Source: Dermacentor variabilis
Lineage: Eukaryota > Arthropoda > Arachnida > Ixodida > Ixodidae
Direction: 5' to 3'
Assembly (NCBI RefSeq): GCF_050947875.1
Contig: NW_027460346.1
Location: 2,918,000 to 2,981,999, forward strand
DNA length: 64,000 nucleotides
In this document: one piece after another, positions 34,641 to 46,262 of the stretch
Layout: each line of letters begins with the position of its first letter
Position numbering within the stretch: position 1 is the stretch's first letter
Program-made: the position numbers and the translations under genes
Notes under the pieces: model-generated
Told to the model about the DNA's origin: nothing
Seen by the model: the letters and a program-made list of their open reading frames with translations, nothing else
Databases searched by the model: none

Positions 34641-35774
34641 GGTTAGATACAAACATACATAGACACAAACATACAAGCAAACATACATAGATACAGAAAA
34701 GCGCCCGAAAAGTGCGTTAAGCACCTAAGGAATTCTAACGCATTAAAATTATGGCACACCCAAGATGATTGTGAAAGACAGCGATGTCTTTCCTATGTAA
34801 CATGCTGCATATCTCCATGCGGTCCGTAAGTCACGAAACCTAACAGGCACATTAGTAGACACACAAAGTGGCAATCTCGCCGCCAGCCATAATGATGAAC
34901 GATATCATGAGACGGTATATCTTAGTGTAATTAATCCCTGCAAAATAGTTTAAACTCCGCGGCAACCGCCTCTATTCCTAGTATCCTGCCTGCAACTTTG
35001 TTTCAACTGCTGTCTATGAAATGTCTGCGCTCGACGCGGAGGTGTCCGTTTGGATGGGGCGTTATTGCTTTAATATATTTAAACTTAAATACTCCTAGCG
35101 CAACCTTAGCGCATTCTTTTTTTGCAGGATTGGCCAACAATGGGGCGAAAAAATACCACATACGCATTGCCGAAGTTGTCTGCTCGTGCGAACACCCATG
35201 CAGTGGCAGATATATACCTAGTGATCCAAGTTATCTGCTAGGCCAGACAACAGCTGTAGATGCCGCTTTCGCGACCGCAGACCAATGAATAAAAGACATG
35301 ATTTACACTAAGGTTTGCGTGGCTTTACGGTTTGCGCCCCTTAAAGACATTTACCTTAGTGTACGCGGGAACGCGAATGTAACGAAGACGTTAAAAGACA
35401 AAGCGCGGTGTGGTACTTCGTAGCAAACGTATCCAAAACAAGACACCTCTTTAACAAGCATTGTGTCGTTTCTATGGCTATGCGTCTCCTTAGGCTTACA
35501 GATGCGGGAATCGCCGAACGATCTCGGAAATTGTAAGCGCTACGCGCTCATAGCGAACGTTTCAGCTGAATGTAGAAGAAGCGAAAGCTAATTTCAACAG
35601 TTACTGGCGATAAACGATATCGAGAGCGTAGCCATCGCGAGAGTTCGCGCTGAAGCGGAGGTCATGGGTGCCGCCATGTTTGACGGTGCTATTTCTTGGC
35701 ATACGTAAATATCAAGCACGTTAAACTCGCCAAATAACGTACAATAATGTAGTGTACGTAGACCGTAGAAACCA
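34641..35774. other. No recognisable gene
   Basis: Begins with a short ACATACATAGAnACAAAC simple repeat (34645-34700). The frames at 34998-35288 (+) and 35594-35938 (-) have no known motif. Confidence 0.4.
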
Positions 35775-36736
35775 GGGGTGCTATAACGTAAGGCTATTCC
35801 AAACTTTTCTATTCCAATTCTGCAATCAGCCCTCCGCGATTGGTCAAAACCCTTTTTTAACCAGCCCCACTTTGCCTGTCTTTCACGCAACGTCACGAAA
35901 ACCACGATAGCTCCCCGTCTGATATGACGCGTACACACTGATTATGCAAGGTTGGACCGAACAAAAGACAAATAGTTATTTCTGATTCGACGCCGTTTCG
36001 CCATTAGCCCTCGGCTATTGGTCAAATGTTTTCGGGCTGCACCCACTTCCCCGGCCTGTCCCGCGACATCACTAAACCGCGAGAACTCACCGCGTCAAAG
36101 TGGTGTGTATGCGTTAAAGATGCATTAATATGCCGGCAAAAATTTAATTTTCTTCTGAAAATTCCCCATTCTTCCCCATTCCGAAAGGAATAAAAGATAG
36201 CTGCCGCCGATCGCTCAGGCGCTGGCTACTCGCGCCTGCCAATAAAACTTTTTGCGTGGCCATGTAACGTTTTCGAGCACTTTCGGCACGTTTACGATCT
36301 CACTCTGCCAACTCTTCTTTTCTGAGGATCCGTCTTGGCGGCATTCTTAACCTTCCGTTGCATGCCGCCGCGATTTTCGACCAGCCACCTCAAGCTAAGT
36401 GAGGGATAGCGGACCAATCGCAGACGCTGGCACTACCCTCTTCATCCGGTTATCGATTTTCAGTGCACTGGCTCGGCCCCGTAGAATCCCTGTCCACTTG
36501 GACGTGCTCCTCGCCTCATGTGAGCCAATTAGATAAGACAAGCCGCTCAGTGTAGGGAATTTTATTCGTTTTTAAAGCAAACAAAAGCGACTTCGTATAA
36601 ACGAGGAGAGCGTTTGATGGGTCTGTCCAGACAACCCTGTGGGTTACCATCGGTGCTTGCCTGGGTGGTTACGCAAATTTGACGTCAGGAGATTGGAATA
36701 AAAACATATTGGAATATTTTTACGTTATAGGGCCCC
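35775..36736. mobile_element. 962-bp non-autonomous DNA transposon with ~45-bp terminal inverted repeats
   Basis: The left end GGGGTGCTATAACGTAA is followed by CTATTCCAA and TATTCCAAT. The reverse complement of the right end is GGGGCCCTATAACGTAA, followed by TATTCCAAT and TATTCCAATC in the same order (36690-36736). The interior contains two diverged copies of a GCGATTGGTCAAAA-type segment (near 35830 and 36005) and no transposase. No clear target duplication. I cannot assign a superfamily. Confidence 0.65.
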
Positions 36737-37340
36737 AAATAACATACGGAGCATGAACAGTGAGGAGAAGGCTACACGCTTACGTAGATTACGCGTTTAC
36801 GCATGGGTGAAAATGCTAATATAAAACCCTCTGACACGTTGTTACTGTGAATTTGGTGCATCGTATGCTTCGCCTTTACGGTCTCTGTATTAGCCGCTGT
36901 GAAGCCATTTTGACAGAAGTTAAGGGCTCGTTCTCACGTAGAGTGCATTACCATCGGCTTCGGACGAACGGGGCAAAGCGTTTCCACCTCCGTAGTATCT
37001 ACAGGCAGTCCCCAGAATTTTCTCTTGCAACTCGCACGTGCGCACAAGCGCCGCGGGGAAAGCCTTGCAGCTCTCGTGTGCCTGCGCCTTTGATAAAACG
37101 GAAATACACCACGTTCAGACAGCCACACTCGAACGCTCACTATTTAAATCCACATCTTAACGGTCTACCAGATGTTGGTCGAGAAATTCAACCGGTGCTG
37201 CTGCGGCCTGATAGCGATGGCCACTTCGGGTGTCGGTGCCAGGAAATCACCTACAGAATATTTTTTTTTTCAGTTTATCATTGACCTTACCGGGAGCGCT
37301 TTCTCCGAGCTCCAGCAACAATGAAGCGCTGCGCTTCATA
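36737..37340. other. No recognised gene
   Basis: A plus-strand frame 36847-37284 (145 codons) is open but has no known motif. Confidence 0.3.
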
Positions 37341-37862
37341 GAGGAGCTGGCGTGACGACGATGGTGTGGCGACGACTACGTGACGACAACGGCATGACGC
37401 CAACGAGATGATGTTGGAATGATCACGATGACAGGATGACGGCACGACGATGACAGTATGACACCACGGAAATGGCGATAGCTGTATGACGATACACGTC
37501 GACAATTGAATCACTGAGCAGGGATGACGATAGCACAATAACGGTGACGTAATGACGACGAAGGCAAGATGCCAATCTGATGACGACACTGAAATCATTA
37601 TGACAGAATGACGATGATAGAATGGCCACATTGGCGTGATGGTGACACGACGACGGCCACGGCATGACGACGACAAGACATCGACGTCAGTGTGGTGACG
37701 ACTTGACAATAGACGTGTGATCATGACGATATAAACAACGCCGTGGGGACACAGAATGAAGACGGCGGAAGAATGAAGATGACATGACAACAAAGGAAGG
37801 ACCACAATGACATGAAGAAGATGAAATGACGATGACAGTGTGGCGACGACGGCGTGTTGGTG
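37341..37862. repeat. Cryptically simple GATGACGAC-rich region
   Basis: About 520 bp built of degenerate ATGACG/ACGACG units. It creates a 240-codon minus-strand open frame rich in H, S, V and C. That frame reflects codon periodicity and lack of stops in the repeat and is not taken as a gene. Confidence 0.8.
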
Positions 37863-38274
37863 TTGTAGCTCAATTCGGCACTTACGTGCTTGATCTGCCG
37901 CCGGCCAATAGTACAAGACAGCCACCAGTCCACATCCGAAAAGTTGTTGGAAGAGGCAACAAATATTTGGCTTTAATAAAGAAATAACAAATAGGTGACA
38001 TATACCCAATTTCTTATAGTACGTGTAAACTGCAGAAAACCACCAGGGATCAATTGTTCTGTAATCATTATCAGTGACTACGCATTTCTTACCGTGAGAT
38101 CAAAAGACATTACGATCAAACCAACCAGAATTTGCACGTAGGCGTCTTCGCAAAATGGAAGCATCGGCAAGGCCGATATCACCAGTGCTCGATTTATACA
38201 AAGCGCACATTTAAAGTTTGATGTCAAGGATAACGTAGATGGTCACTGTGAGTTATTCCTGCACTTAAATGGCT

Positions 38275-38385
38275 TTTTGGAAGTTACTGCACGCAAAACA
38301 CGAGACTTGATGAAAGGGACAACACACCGCTTTACGTTGTCCCTTTCTTCAAGTCTCGTGTTTTGCTTCCGGTAACTTCCCAAAA
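38275..38385. repeat. Hairpin-forming inverted repeat 2
   Basis: The left arm 38275-38323 and right arm 38336-38385 pair with few mismatches (GCAAAACACGAGACTTGATG against CTTCAAGTCTCGTGTTTTGC, then GGGACAAC against GTTGTCCC). The loop is about 12 nt. Confidence 0.85.
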
Positions 38386-40601
38386 TCATGAATCATCAAC
38401 TGGCCTACGTCCACCCTCTGCTTGTTGCTGAAATGGAAACGCGTTCATGCATTCCTGTGAACACCTTACTGAGCGTTGTTGCAATGCTTCTATCACTTAA
38501 AGTCGTTGGCTTCGCTTCCGCTGGCGATTCTGCGGCCCCTTTTCTCTTCTTTTTTTTGTGCCTGTAGGAACAGGTACCAGAAATATAGCCTTACGGCTGA
38601 CCTTCACACATGTAATTCTCTTACCTAAACTTAAATTTCTTCACGAGAGACCTCCCGTCCTCCATCCCTATATTTTTTTTTTAAACTCAAATATGACTGC
38701 CTAAGAAAACAAGAAATATACGTCCTCTTTCGCAAGGCACATATTTCATATTGTTCTCATATGTATTTCTAAAGTTCCATTGCTTCTTCTCCGACACATA
38801 GGAAAGCACTAAGAAAATAAGGGACCGCAGTTTGCGCCAAAGCCCGACAGCGAACAGGGTATAAGCTTGTTAGTCGGGAGATGTATGGAAGTACGTAATT
38901 TCATCTTTGGAAACGCGCATAGCATTCTCCAACGGAAAGTGTAGGTCTTCGTAATGAACGTGTTTTATTCAACTTATCTTTATGCTTTTCATGCGATAAA
39001 TAGATACACAAGTGAATGCATATAGATCGTTGCCTCCAGTTAGCCCAAAATACAGTAATATTAAGTAAACGAGCAATACCAAGCATTATGCTTTACAGTT
39101 TCAGCCCCTCCGTTCAGCCACTCTGGCTTTTAGTGTTTTCTTTGTTTGTTAGTTCGTTCGTTTACTTACTTGTCTGGTATTGTTTTTCAAGTTCCTGTAT
39201 TAGCAGATAAGGCTGAAAAAGCTGTTGTCATTGGCGAGAATCACTTCGGTAATACACACTCGAAGAACATTACTGTTGTTCCGGAGTGGTTAGAGTGCCG
39301 CTGTTGCTGACTAAAGAGACTTCTTGAAGAGATTGTTTTTTAATATGTAAATTCTTATTTGTGTGCTTGTGCATGCATGCGCGCGCGGTGGCGACGCGTA
39401 CGAACCTTTGCTCGAGTGGCACGTTCGCCATTTTTGGCAGTTCGGGATAACCTTGGTCATTTCTTTCTCATTCTGTGTGGTATGAAGGTCTGTCTCGTAA
39501 ACAAATGTGGATGCTGCTAAAATTGTGCACAAAGAAAACTTCACTTTACCTTATGGCACTTTTTAGCTATGATTCACAATAGCACCGCTGCAGATGGTTT
39601 GACTCGCTGTTTTGCCATTGAGTTGTCGGTTGTCGAACATGGAGAATTTCGTGAGTCCTGCTCGGTACACAGGACGAACCGTACTTTTTCACAGTAGTAG
39701 GTCCACAGAATCAGCTCTTCTGGCATCACACTACAGGCTAGAAGTGCGGATGCACCGTTCCAAAAGTGACACTGCTGACATCTATATTCCTTGTCGATTG
39801 AGCCGAATGTGAGATTCAAATGTGGAGTAAGGAAATGAACTACGGGTGAGGGTCACGTGATTGCCTTCAAGCCTAGCCACTAAAGTATAATCGAAAGCCT
39901 CATGGGAATAGGCGCTGACCACGTGATGCGCAAGTGGGATTTTCTAGACGCTGAGTGCGCGGAGTGCACGGAGACACTAGACCGCAGAGCGCGCGACGAG
40001 GGTGGAATGTGACCAGGGCGCCACTAAGAGCTACCGCGTGGGAAAAATGTCCTTAAAGGACCTAGCAACCGTGGAGGGCCTCAACTCCGCAACTGTCATC
40101 GCGCAGATATGCCCCAAAGAGGAAGTGGTGGCGTGGCGTCAGAGGAGCTTGGCTTGCTTAAGCCAGCTGCTTGGCGTCACGCTCCCTCCTAGCTTTTTTT
40201 TTTCGTCCTCCAAGCCACCGAAGTGTCCGCGCGAAAGCTACAGCGCCAGCGTTCAATCGAATTAGGATTCACGAAAGCACCGCTGAAAGTGCTGCTCACT
40301 TCGTCGTTCTCGAAGGTTGCGCTGGACGCTGGGCATTTGGAAAGTCCGGTCGCACCGCACAAGTGACAGCACTACCAATCAGCGCCAAAATTGAGTAAAG
40401 CGCAGATGCGCTGCACGACCAGCAAGCGAGCTGTGACATGATGTCAGTCGTCAGTGGCGCTGAACGGCAGCCATCCCCGCTTCCGCACCAGATCAGGAGC
40501 GCAGTAAATACAAAACAGTGCAGGAGTCGAGCGAACGCGGAACGGAAACGGTAACTGAGCTAACCAAGCCTACCAAACTCGAGAAACTCGGACGGCATCA
40601 A
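38386..40601. other. No recognised gene over 2.2 kb
   Basis: Only short frames. The frames at 40002-40398 have no family resemblance. AT-rich to 39350, then more GC-rich from 39830. Confidence 0.4.
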
Positions 40602-40604
40602 TAT

Positions 40605-40651
<47 letters not shown>

Positions 40652-40654
40652 TTA
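40602..40654. repeat. (TTTA)n microsatellite
   Basis: About 13 tetranucleotide units, directly before the dispersed repeat copy A. Confidence 0.95.
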
Positions 40655-40655
40655 T

Positions 40656-40857
40656 TGCAATAGCAAATATGTGGACACTGCAGGCGCACTTCTGCCGTCG
40701 TCGCTGCCGCGATATTCTTTTTAAAGTTCAAAGACAATAACCTCGTCTCCGCGCACCGTATGCATTATCGCTGTATGTGCGAGTGAAAGCGCACGAGGGG
40801 GAGCCGACGATGACGGCTCAATCTGCCGTGTGCAAGGGAGGAAAGGGAGGAGGAAGT
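40656..40857 (+). repeat. Dispersed GC-rich repeat family, copy A (left part)
   Basis: ATTGCAATAGCAAATATGTG, ACACTGCAGGCGCACTTCTG, GTGCGAGTGAAAGCGCACGA. It matches copies B and C and continues at 43916 after the LINE insertion. Confidence 0.65.
40728..40857. repeat. 130-bp direct repeat flanking the I-clade LINE, left
   Basis: Aligns without gaps to 43786-43915 with 6 mismatches in 130 positions. It borders the LINE exactly on its truncated 5' side. Interpreted as an unusually long target site duplication. Confidence 0.85.
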
Positions 40858-41074
40858 TACCGATCCCCGACCGTACAAAGGCGAACCAAATCTCACCCTC
40901 GACAGCTCTTTCACGCTTCCTGAACTCCATGCCGCCCTTGCAAATTGACCCGTAACACATCGCCAGGAAATGACAAGGTGACCAACAAGATCCTACGAAA
41001 CCTCCCAGACAAGGCCCTAATTGGACTCCTCGACTACATGAATAACTGCTGGGAAAAAGGTGCGTTCCCAGCAG

Positions 41075-41080
<6 letters not shown>

Positions 41081-41150
<70 letters not shown>
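41081..41150. repeat. (GA)n microsatellite, tail of nested LINE
   Basis: About 35 AG units, lying exactly at the 3' end of the minus-strand nested insertion, i.e. its (CT)n tail. Confidence 0.9.
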
Positions 41151-41154
<4 letters not shown>

Positions 41155-41548
41155 GAAGACGGAAAGGGAGGGAGGTTAACTAGACTGAGTCCAGTTTGCT
41201 ACCGTACACGTGGGGAGGGGAATGGGGAGTGAAAGAGGGAAAGAGAGAACTTAGGTGTAGGATGTCTATAGTCGGGCACTCAAGTCTGTTGCCCTCAGGT
41301 AGCGAAGAAGCGCTCGAACTGCTTTCCGGGCCAATGAGCTGTGAGGCCAGGCTCCCAAGATCTTCGCTTCCGTAAATGGCCTGTCATCCAGTCTATTCAA
41401 GGCACACTGGAGAGTCGCACGTTGATTATCGAAGCGAGAACAGTGGCACAGAAGGTGACTGATGGTCTCTTCACACTTGCACTTAGCGCACATTGGTGAA
41501 TCCGCCATTCCAATACGATGGCTGTAGGAGTTGGTGAATGCTACTCCT
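41083..41548 (-). mobile_element. Nested 5'-truncated LINE fragment
   Basis: A minus-strand insertion inside the I-clade pol gene, with AATGGAAG at 41075-41082 and 41549-41556 as its 8-bp target duplication. The frame from about 41556 to 41266 encodes a pol C-terminus, VAFTNSYSHRIGMADSPMCA and then CEETISHLLCHCSRF, a CCHC-type zinc knuckle. A 180-bp polypyrimidine-rich 3' UTR and the (CT)n tail follow. It is a different LINE family from the host element. Confidence 0.85.
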
Positions 41549-43785
41549 AATGGAAGCACGCAAAAGTAATTATGATCCCAAAACACAACAAGCCACTACA
41601 AATCAGCAACCTACGGCCCATCTACCTTACTTCCTGCGCTGGAAAGCTGCTCGAACACATGGTTCACGATCGCCTCGCCACATACCTCGAAGACTCAGGA
41701 CTCATGCCCGACACAATGTTTGGCTTCCGACAGCTCCTCTCAGCACAAGATATACTACTACAGCTCAAGGAAGACCTCTTGGACCACCTAGAACGCCACA
41801 AAAAGTTCTCTATTTTAACAATCGATGTAAAAGGAGCCTTCGATAATGTGAAGCATGAAGCAATCCTCCAAAATCTCCAAGATACAAACTGCGGAATCCG
41901 GAACTACCAATACGTGCGCGACTTTCTCAAAGATCGCACGGCTACGGTGGGTATTGGCAACATCCGAAGCGACAAGTTCGAAATGCCCAACAAAGGAACT
42001 CCACAAGGGTCAGTCATTTCCCCTTTGCTGTTCAATCTCGCAATAATTAGGCTCCCACAACAACTCGATGGCATCGAAGATTTAAGCCATGCAATATACG
42101 CCGACGATATAACGTTATGGAAAAAGCGTCCACAACCGGCCAACAGCAAACTACCCTCCAAGAGGCAATCGATCAGATAGAACAGTACCTCTCAAAATGC
42201 GGTCTCCAGTGCGCCCCCGAAAAATCAGAGCTACTTATACTCAAGGCAAGGACCCGGGGAAGACCACCAGGCTACGTCGCTCCAGGTCCCAACGTCAGAC
42301 TCAATGGAATCGATATCCCTCAAGTTGGCTCCCTCCGCGTCCTTGGCCTCACAATACATAAAGACGGTTCTGGGGCAGCTACACTTCCGAAGCTTCAGAA
42401 GACCCTAACACAAGTAACCCATCTCATTCGGCGTATAACCACCCAAAGAAGAGGACTTAAAGAGCAAGAAACCGTCCAATTAATCCAAGCACTCCTTATA
42501 AGCCGGATCACATATGGCGCCCCGTATCTACTCCTCAAGAAAGCTGAAATTGAAAAACTCAACATCATCATCAGAAAAGCAATCAAAAGCGCACTAGGAC
42601 TCCCCAGTGCGACCTCAACCACGACACTCCTCAAACTTGGCCTCCATAACACCTGGGAAGAAATGAGCGAAGCGCACAGAGCCAGACAGCTGGAACGCCT
42701 TAAGCTGACTCAAACAGGCAGAGCAGTACTTCGCAAGCTCGCATACAGCGAAAACTTCATAGCAGACTCAGACGCGAAAGCCCGATTGCCGCCACTTCTT
42801 CGTGACTCTATCGCAGTCGCTCCAATACCTCGCAACATGCATGCAACATACCACAAAGACAGAAGACAAGCAAGAGTTAGAGTGCTGAGCAAGAAATACT
42901 CAAAGAACCCCAACACGAGATATACAGATGCGGCAAAATACCCAGGTAGAAGAGCATACGCAATTACCGTGACCAACAACCAAGGTAAGGAGCTAATCGC
43001 TGCCACCATACCGGCCAGAAATCCAGAAACGGCGGAGGAAGTGGCCATCGTCCTCGGCATCGCCACATGCAAAGACACAGCAATCATCTTGAGCGACTCG
43101 CAAACGGCATGTAGAAACCTACGAAAAGGCCGAATTTCTGCCGCAGCAGTGAAGATTCTAAAAGAAATAACAAGACGCCAAGAACTACCCGACACCTACG
43201 TCGCATGGACCCCAGGCCACGAACACCTGGCAGGAAACGAAGCAGCACATGCTGTCGCCCGAGAGCATACCAGCCGGGATTTCCTGCCGCACGGTCTCCG
43301 GAAAGCGACGAGGGTGGAGGACATTCCCATCAACTACGCCGTAATATTGCAACATTACCGAGTGGAAAGAAGACAATATCCTCCACCTCATCCAAAATTA
43401 AGCAAGGAAGAAGCCACCGCCCTCCGCAGACTACAAACAAATACGTATGTACATGGAATTATCATGCACCGAATGCACCCCACCAAATTCTCATACCTAT
43501 GCCGGTATTGTGACGTACCAGACACGCTCCCACACATGGTGTTGGTGTGCCCGCATCGCGAGAAAAACAGTGAAGATGATGCCTCAGAACCGCTACAAGC
43601 GATCGAAGAAACGTGGGAGGCAATGTTAAAGGCACAGAGCCTGGAAGATCAGTGAAGTCTGGTGGACCGGGCCCGGGCTGCAGCATTAGCCAACGGCTTT
43701 CTGGACTAAGAGAGCCGCCCACCTAGGGCGAAGAAAGGACACTTTCTCGCTGTTTCTTACAATAAACGTTCATTCCTCCTCCTCC

Positions 43786-43915
43786 TCAAAGACAATAACA
43801 TCGTCTCCGCGCACCGTATGCACTATCGCTGTATGTGCGAGTGAAAGCGCACGAGGGGGAGGCGACGATGACGGCTCAATCTGCCGCGTGCAAGGGAGGA
43901 AAGTGAGGCGGAAGT
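43786..43915. repeat. 130-bp direct repeat flanking the I-clade LINE, right
   Basis: Partner of 40728-40857 (6 mismatches, no gaps). It follows the LINE (CCT)n 3' end directly. Confidence 0.85.
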
Positions 43916-44100
43916 GCGCCGTCTTCCGTCGCGCGCAAGGCACTCAGGAGGGATAGTCGGGGGGTTCTACTTCAGCGGCTGCTGCCTACGGCGCGATCGT
44001 GAGCGACCGCGGGGACATTGCTTTGAAAGCGATCTGCGATGACTACAAAAGTCTTGTTGCACTGAGGGCTCATAGGTTCGTTTGCGATGTGTTTTCGCCG
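43916..44100 (+). repeat. Dispersed GC-rich repeat family, copy A (right part)
   Basis: Continuation of the repeat interrupted by the LINE. It includes GGCGCGATCGTGAGCGACCG. Its end is uncertain. Confidence 0.5.
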
Positions 44101-44380
44101 CTTAGTTCGCCTTGAAGCAAGAGGCCGGACGAAGGTCAATTCGCTCGCTGCTGCTGCCGCTCTTCCTCACGCCAGTGTTTTGACAGCGATTGTCGGCGGT
44201 CATTGAGTCAGATGAGTTCGTTTGCATGAATGCGCGTGACACTATGCTTGTTAATTTCTTTAGTAAGCTATTGTTTACAAGTTTATACGGCCGAGAAAAA
44301 TACCATCCTTGCTTCGTATAGCTGTTTACTAATTTACTATTGCAATGAATGCTTCGCCTTTCGGGCGAAACTGCGATTTC
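44101..44380. other. No recognisable gene
   Basis: Short flank before the CR1/Jockey-like LINE. Confidence 0.4.
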
Positions 44381-46262
44381 TTTATTTGTTACCCTCAAGG
44401 TCAGAAGGCGTTACAGAGGGGGCGGGAGGGGGTAAAACGGGAAGCATAACAATGAAATGCAAAAAAAGAAAATAAACAATATAACATCTTAGTAATTGCT
44501 ATTATACAGTGTTAGCTAATGCCCTGGGAAAGAGTTTGTTATGAACAATGGTGACAATATCACCGGGAAGGCGGTTCTGTTGCTGCGACGACCTGAGAAA
44601 AAAAAGACTGACTAATAGTGTAAGTGTCGCCTGTTTTAATTCCGAATTAATGATGCTGATCGATGCGACTCGATACATAATGAAGCTACAAAATGAAGTC
44701 ACTGCCAAGGGAAGAATGGTGATCAAATTTGTAAACAGGATCAAACGTGCTGTTGTTCTACGAGATTCAAATGACGGATGGGATATATTGCCTTTCATAG
44801 ATGGTATGCTACTGATACGGTTATAATTTGAAAATATGGATCGGACTGAATTATTTTGAAGACGCTTGGGGGGGGGGGACATCAGGTTTTCATTGTATGG
44901 TTCGCACACCGCTGCAGCGTATTGTAACTTTGGACGCACTAATACCTTGTAAAGTATTAATATCACAGTTAATGATACCTTGGAAAAAATTGCGATGTAA
45001 GTACCCCACACGCTATTAGCTTTATTCATTATGTATTCATTGTAAAGTGCCCAGGTGAGAGTTGTTGTTATATGAACACCCAAGTATTTGCACAAGTTAA
45101 CGGGTTTTCGAGGAATTTTATTGAGGTAGTAGGTAGGAAGAGCACTGGCATTGTTGTTCACTCGCCTAACTTTACATTTAATAATATCGAGTGCCATTAG
45201 CCAGGTGTTACACCAATCAATCAAGTCCAGGACAGATTGAAGAACATCATATAGTGCCATCGTTAGTAATTCTTTCACGATATATCACGCACTGATTGAC
45301 AAACAAGTGAATGTGAGACGTCAACGAGGAAGTGGGTTGTTAACATAAAGCAGGAAATGTAGGAGCCCTAGTAGTGATCCTCGATGCGCACCAGCGCCTA
45401 ACCTCAGTGAATGGTGAGTCATAGTTATTCGCAGTAACAAACTGATAACAGTAAGTAAGGAAACACAATGTATTTCAGCACGTTACTGCCAATGTAGAAA
45501 AGGCAGCCTGAAAAGCGGCTTGTGGCAAACCTTGTGAAACGACTTGCTAAAATCGAAAAAAAAAAGACGCTGTCAGCACAGGCAGCACCATCTAAGATAC
45601 AGTATAATCTATGAGTAAAAGATATTGGTTGGGATTCACATGAGAAAGTATTGCAACAACCACGTTGAGCTGAGGTGAAAAATGAGGTTGAGTCAAGAAA
45701 GTTAATGAGGTTTCTATATATTACATGATCAAGAAGTTTGCAGCAAGTGCTATTAACAGAAATCGAACGGATATTCAGGGGAGAGTTTTTGTTCTCAGAC
45801 TTATGTAGTGGAACCACCTTCCCAATGTTCTATTGTGTAGGCAGGGCAGACGTGTTCATTGATTTTTGAACACTATTTGCGCGCATTACACAATTAAGGC
45901 ACTAGTACCTTTTTAAAAAAATTGCTAATAATACTAATACTAGCATAAGCCGGAGCTGAGTTAAAAGGTAAATCATCAACGTGCTTAGCAACACCAGAGG
46001 AATTAATAGTTATGGGATGTGTAATGAGATAGTCGTAGTGCTCTGCGTATGGTAGATGGAACTTCAATGAAAGGGAAAAATTATTTGCAAATGCTTCGTA
46101 ACGAGCGACTGCACAAGCATCACTTGGAATGACGTCACCCGACTCATCTTTCAAGGTGATAGAGCTATCGTAATAGTGGTTAATGACGCGCTAAAACTTT
46201 CGGACATCTGTTTTAAGCATTTAAAGTAAGGTATGGGACGAGTAATTCTTTCTAGCATTTTT
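44381..46262 (-). mobile_element. CR1/Jockey-like LINE, 5'-truncated
   Basis: The minus-strand element runs from just upstream of RT (about 46262) to a 3' end reading GTAACAAATAAA at 44381-44392. The 3' UTR carries the CTTCTGACCTTGAGGG motif. The family differs from the RTE, I-clade and GATG-tailed LINEs in this window. Confidence 0.82.
44502..46260 (-). pseudogene. CR1/Jockey-like reverse transcriptase (broken)
   Basis: 46154-45894 begins the RT-proximal part (MKDESGDVIPSDACAVARYE, FANNFSLSLKFHLPYAEHYD). 45817-45425 has VPLHKSENKNSPLNIRSISV and then CCKLLDHVIYRNLINFLDS. Motif A is degraded, with SILASRFTRF where a FSKAFD block is expected. The YADD region lies near 45290 outside an intact frame. 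45278-44502 is a 258-codon open stretch with the thumb and C-terminus: DLIDWCNTWLMAL, VNLCKYLGVHITTTLTW, SILYKVLVRPKLQYAA-like, and a final RLPGDIVTIVHNKLFPRAL. Stops and frame changes prevent function. Confidence 0.8.

Larger units (their letters stand above)
40922..43655 (+). pseudogene. I-clade LINE pol protein (two 1-bp lesions and one insertion)
   Basis: Order of domains: RT N-terminus (40922-41082 and 41557 onward), motif A IDVKGAFDNVKHEA, motif B GTPQGSVISPLLFNLA, catalytic YADD (42097-42108), thumb, RNase H and a CX2CX7HX4C zinc knuckle (CRYCDVPDTLPHMVLVC). The RNase H blocks are YTDAAKY, ETAEEVA, LSDSQTACRNL and GHEHLAGNEAAH, with H where the last D is usual. The stretch 42117-43655 is 512 codons without interruption. 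A base is missing at 40947/40948, creating a TGA. An A is missing from the A-run 42120-42124. Removing the nested insert plus one duplication copy keeps the frame (474 bp). Residues before RT and the endonuclease are absent. Confidence 0.88.
40858..43785 (+). mobile_element. I-clade LINE with RT, RNase H and zinc knuckle
   Basis: A 5'-truncated non-LTR retrotransposon of about 2.9 kb, including a nested 466-bp insertion at 41083-41548. It starts within the region before RT (LDSSFTLPELHAAL) and has no endonuclease. Its 3' UTR contains AATAAACGTTC and ends in (CCT)n. 130-bp direct repeats flank it. Apart from the nested insertion only two frame-disrupting changes are visible, so it is the youngest large element here. 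Confidence 0.88.

Noticed and set aside
37287..38009. 240-codon minus-strand open frame
   Set aside because: It follows degenerate GATGACGAC simple sequence. Its composition is repeat-driven (H, S, V, C) and it has no domain.
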